This document shows, in pieces, positions 5,579 through 6,814 of a stretch of DNA of 6,814 nt (position 1 is the stretch's first letter; each line of letters begins with the position of its first letter). The stretch lies in contig JAOZQW010000121.1 of assembly GCA_029932015.1 (NCBI GenBank), positions 1-6,814 of the forward strand. The letters are read 5' to 3'. The stretch comes from Candidatus Fermentibacteraceae bacterium. GTDB taxonomy: Bacteria; Fermentibacterota; Fermentibacteria; Fermentibacterales; JCC-6. Both the position numbers and the translations under genes were made by a program. A model generated the notes under the pieces. It ran no database searches and was not told where the DNA came from. It worked only from the letters and a program-made list of their open reading frames with translations.

Positions 5579-6814
5579 TCAGATCCTGGAAAGCAGAGCT
5601 ATCAGATCTGAGAAATTCCTGTCTGCCTGGAGGATAATAGCTCGTATCTGCTCTATCTCATTTTCTGAGCAGGCCGTCTCGAGTGTCGCCATAGAATTCT
5701 GCAGCGCCCTGGCTCCGATATTTGCGGAAGATCCCTTCAGTGAATGAGCACTGCTTTTAACAGCTTCAATGTCTTCAGATTCGAGTGCAGTATGAAGCGC
5801 GGCCATTATATCGGGTGCAGTGCTTCGGAAAAGTCCGAGAAGCTCATCGATCAATTCAGTATCATCTCCGAATGTTTCTTTCAGAACTTCCCTGTCAAAA
5901 GTAGGCAGGCCGGTCGAGTCAGGAGCTTTGTTAATTGCGGACGCGGCAGTTCCTGTAGCAGTGATAGATTCGATCACTTCAGCGAGAGCCTCGGGTCTTA
6001 TCGGCTTGGATATGAAGCCGTTCATACCTGCATCGAGACAGCGCTGTCTGTCCTCGTTCATGGCATGAGCAGTCATTGCTATGATCGGGATATGATGATC
6101 AGTCACTCCTGAATCGATCTCGCGGATAGCTCTGGTTGTCTCAAATCCATCCATCAGAGGCATCTGGACATCTAGAAGAAGGAGATCGTATTTACTTTTC
6201 TCAAGTTCATCCAGCACCTCCCTCCCGTTTTCCACGAGGGTTGCGCTGTATCCCAGACGTTCAAGGATCTTAAGGGCGACTTTCTGATTCACTGCATTGT
6301 CCTCTGCAAGAAGTATCCTTGTATGCTCTTTACGGGTCTCTGCAATGCTGTGTCGGGTAATGATCCCAGAAGACCTGGCAGATTCCGGTCTCTCCCGGGT
6401 GCTCAGTACTCCCAGAAGACACTCCCTGAAATCAGAGAACTTGACCGGCTTCGTCAGGTATGCGGAAAAGCCGGCCTTCTTCATGATCGCAGCATCACCG
6501 CGAGAGGCCATAGATGTATACATGATCAGGAGAATGGTCCCCCCCGCCCCTGCGACAGGATCCTCTCTGATTGCCCTGCCAAGAGTGGCTCCATCCATAC
6601 CGGGCATGTTCATGTCCAGAACTGCGACCGTGAAGGGTTTGTCGGCAAGCGCGGCCTCGCGGAGGGTGATAAGGGCCTCTACAGGTGTTTCGACCTCGAG
6701 ATGACTGCAGCCCCATCTTTCCAGCATTCCAGAGAGTATACGTCTGTTTGTGGCATTCTCATCGACAACAAGTACTCTGGCCTCCCTGAGGATATCCCAT
6801 TCAGACAGGTTCTC
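5579..6814 (-). CDS. C-terminal part of a hybrid signalling protein: REC-REC-Hpt (start beyond window)
   Basis: The frame is open to the right edge. 411 residues are visible and the true start lies outside; the ATG at 6727 falls inside the first receiver, whose VLVVDENATNRRIL sits upstream of it. Numbering from that Met: receiver 1 runs from before residue 1 to about 108, with phospho-Asp D38 (LDMNMPGMDG) and K93 (LTKP). Receiver 2 is about 136-251, with E142/D143, phospho-Asp D186 (LLLLDVQMPLMDG), T219 and K241 (SKP). The Hpt domain is about 275-382, with phospho-His H328 in AHSLKGSSANIG (codon 5746-5744). All phosphotransfer residues are present. In BarA/hybrid-kinase families this order follows HisKA and HATPase domains, so a sensor kinase upstream is likely but unseen. 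It ends 39 nt before the ATPase start on the same strand, so the two are probably cotranscribed. Confidence 0.88.
   Translation of the reverse strand, partial: ENLSEWDILREARVLVVDENATNRRILSGMLERWGCSHLEVETPVEALITLREAALADKPFTVAVLDMNMPGMDGATLGRAIREDPVAGAGGTILLIMYTSMASRGDAAIMKKAGFSAYLTKPVKFSDFRECLLGVLSTRERPESARSSGIITRHSIAETRKEHTRILLAEDNAVNQKVALKILERLGYSATLVENGREVLDELEKSKYDLLLLDVQMPLMDGFETTRAIREIDSGVTDHHIPIIAMTAHAMNEDRQRCLDAGMNGFISKPIRPEALAEVIESITATGTAASAINKAPDSTGLPTFDREVLKETFGDDTELIDELLGLFRSTAPDIMAALHTALESEDIEAVKSSAHSLKGSSANIGARALQNSMATLETACSENEIEQIRAIILQADRNFSDLIALLSRI

Noticed and set aside
5744..6112. 122-codon plus-strand frame opposite the Hpt and second receiver
   Set aside because: Antisense to well-conserved receiver and Hpt motifs; no independent evidence of coding.
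6725..6727. ATG at 6727 as the genuine start of the REC-REC-Hpt protein
   Set aside because: The in-frame upstream codons encode VLVVDENATNRRIL, the first strand and acidic pair of the receiver, so the gene continues past the right edge.

Overview
The window looks bacterial: genes are packed tightly, with a 4-bp overlap and 39-nt gaps, and it carries no rRNA, tRNA, CRISPR array or recognisable transposase. Composition is close to half G+C. The proteins are typical of a Gram-negative-type, pilus- or secretion-bearing bacterium with elaborate two-component signalling. The particular sequences are not ones I can tie to a cultured genus. An uncultured lineage (FCB-like or deltaproteobacteria-like) is possible, but this is a low-confidence guess.

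Layout. The plus-strand block (2-2355) holds the 3' part of a radical-SAM tRNA methylthiotransferase of the MtaB type, then a CoaE-type dephospho-CoA kinase overlapping it by ATGA, then a membrane-anchored TPR protein 39 nt further on. These three are probably one housekeeping transcription unit. The minus-strand block (6814 down to 2699) begins with the C-terminal part of a hybrid signalling protein (REC-REC-Hpt, cut by the window edge). It is followed 39 nt later by a 946-residue PilB/GspE-family assembly ATPase carrying a receiver-like domain at each end. The two blocks converge on a 343-bp gap (2356-2698). That gap is filled with organised repeats: three copies of a 20-bp motif that make a long imperfect hairpin and outer terminal inverted repeats, and between them a two-copy 59-bp tandem repeat.

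How the genes may work together. The hybrid protein supplies two complete receivers and an Hpt histidine, the late steps of a multistep phosphorelay. The next gene encodes a motor ATPase with an intact C-terminal receiver and an N-terminal receiver fold that has lost its phosphoacceptor Asp and its Lys. The simplest inference is a phosphorelay that acts directly on a pilus or secretion motor, with no separate response regulator. No other pilus or secretion genes are in view.

Most worth a second look: the pseudoREC-T2SSE-REC architecture beside the phosphorelay, the composite repeat element in the convergent gap, and a Lys-to-Gln change in the Walker A motif of the CoaE homologue.
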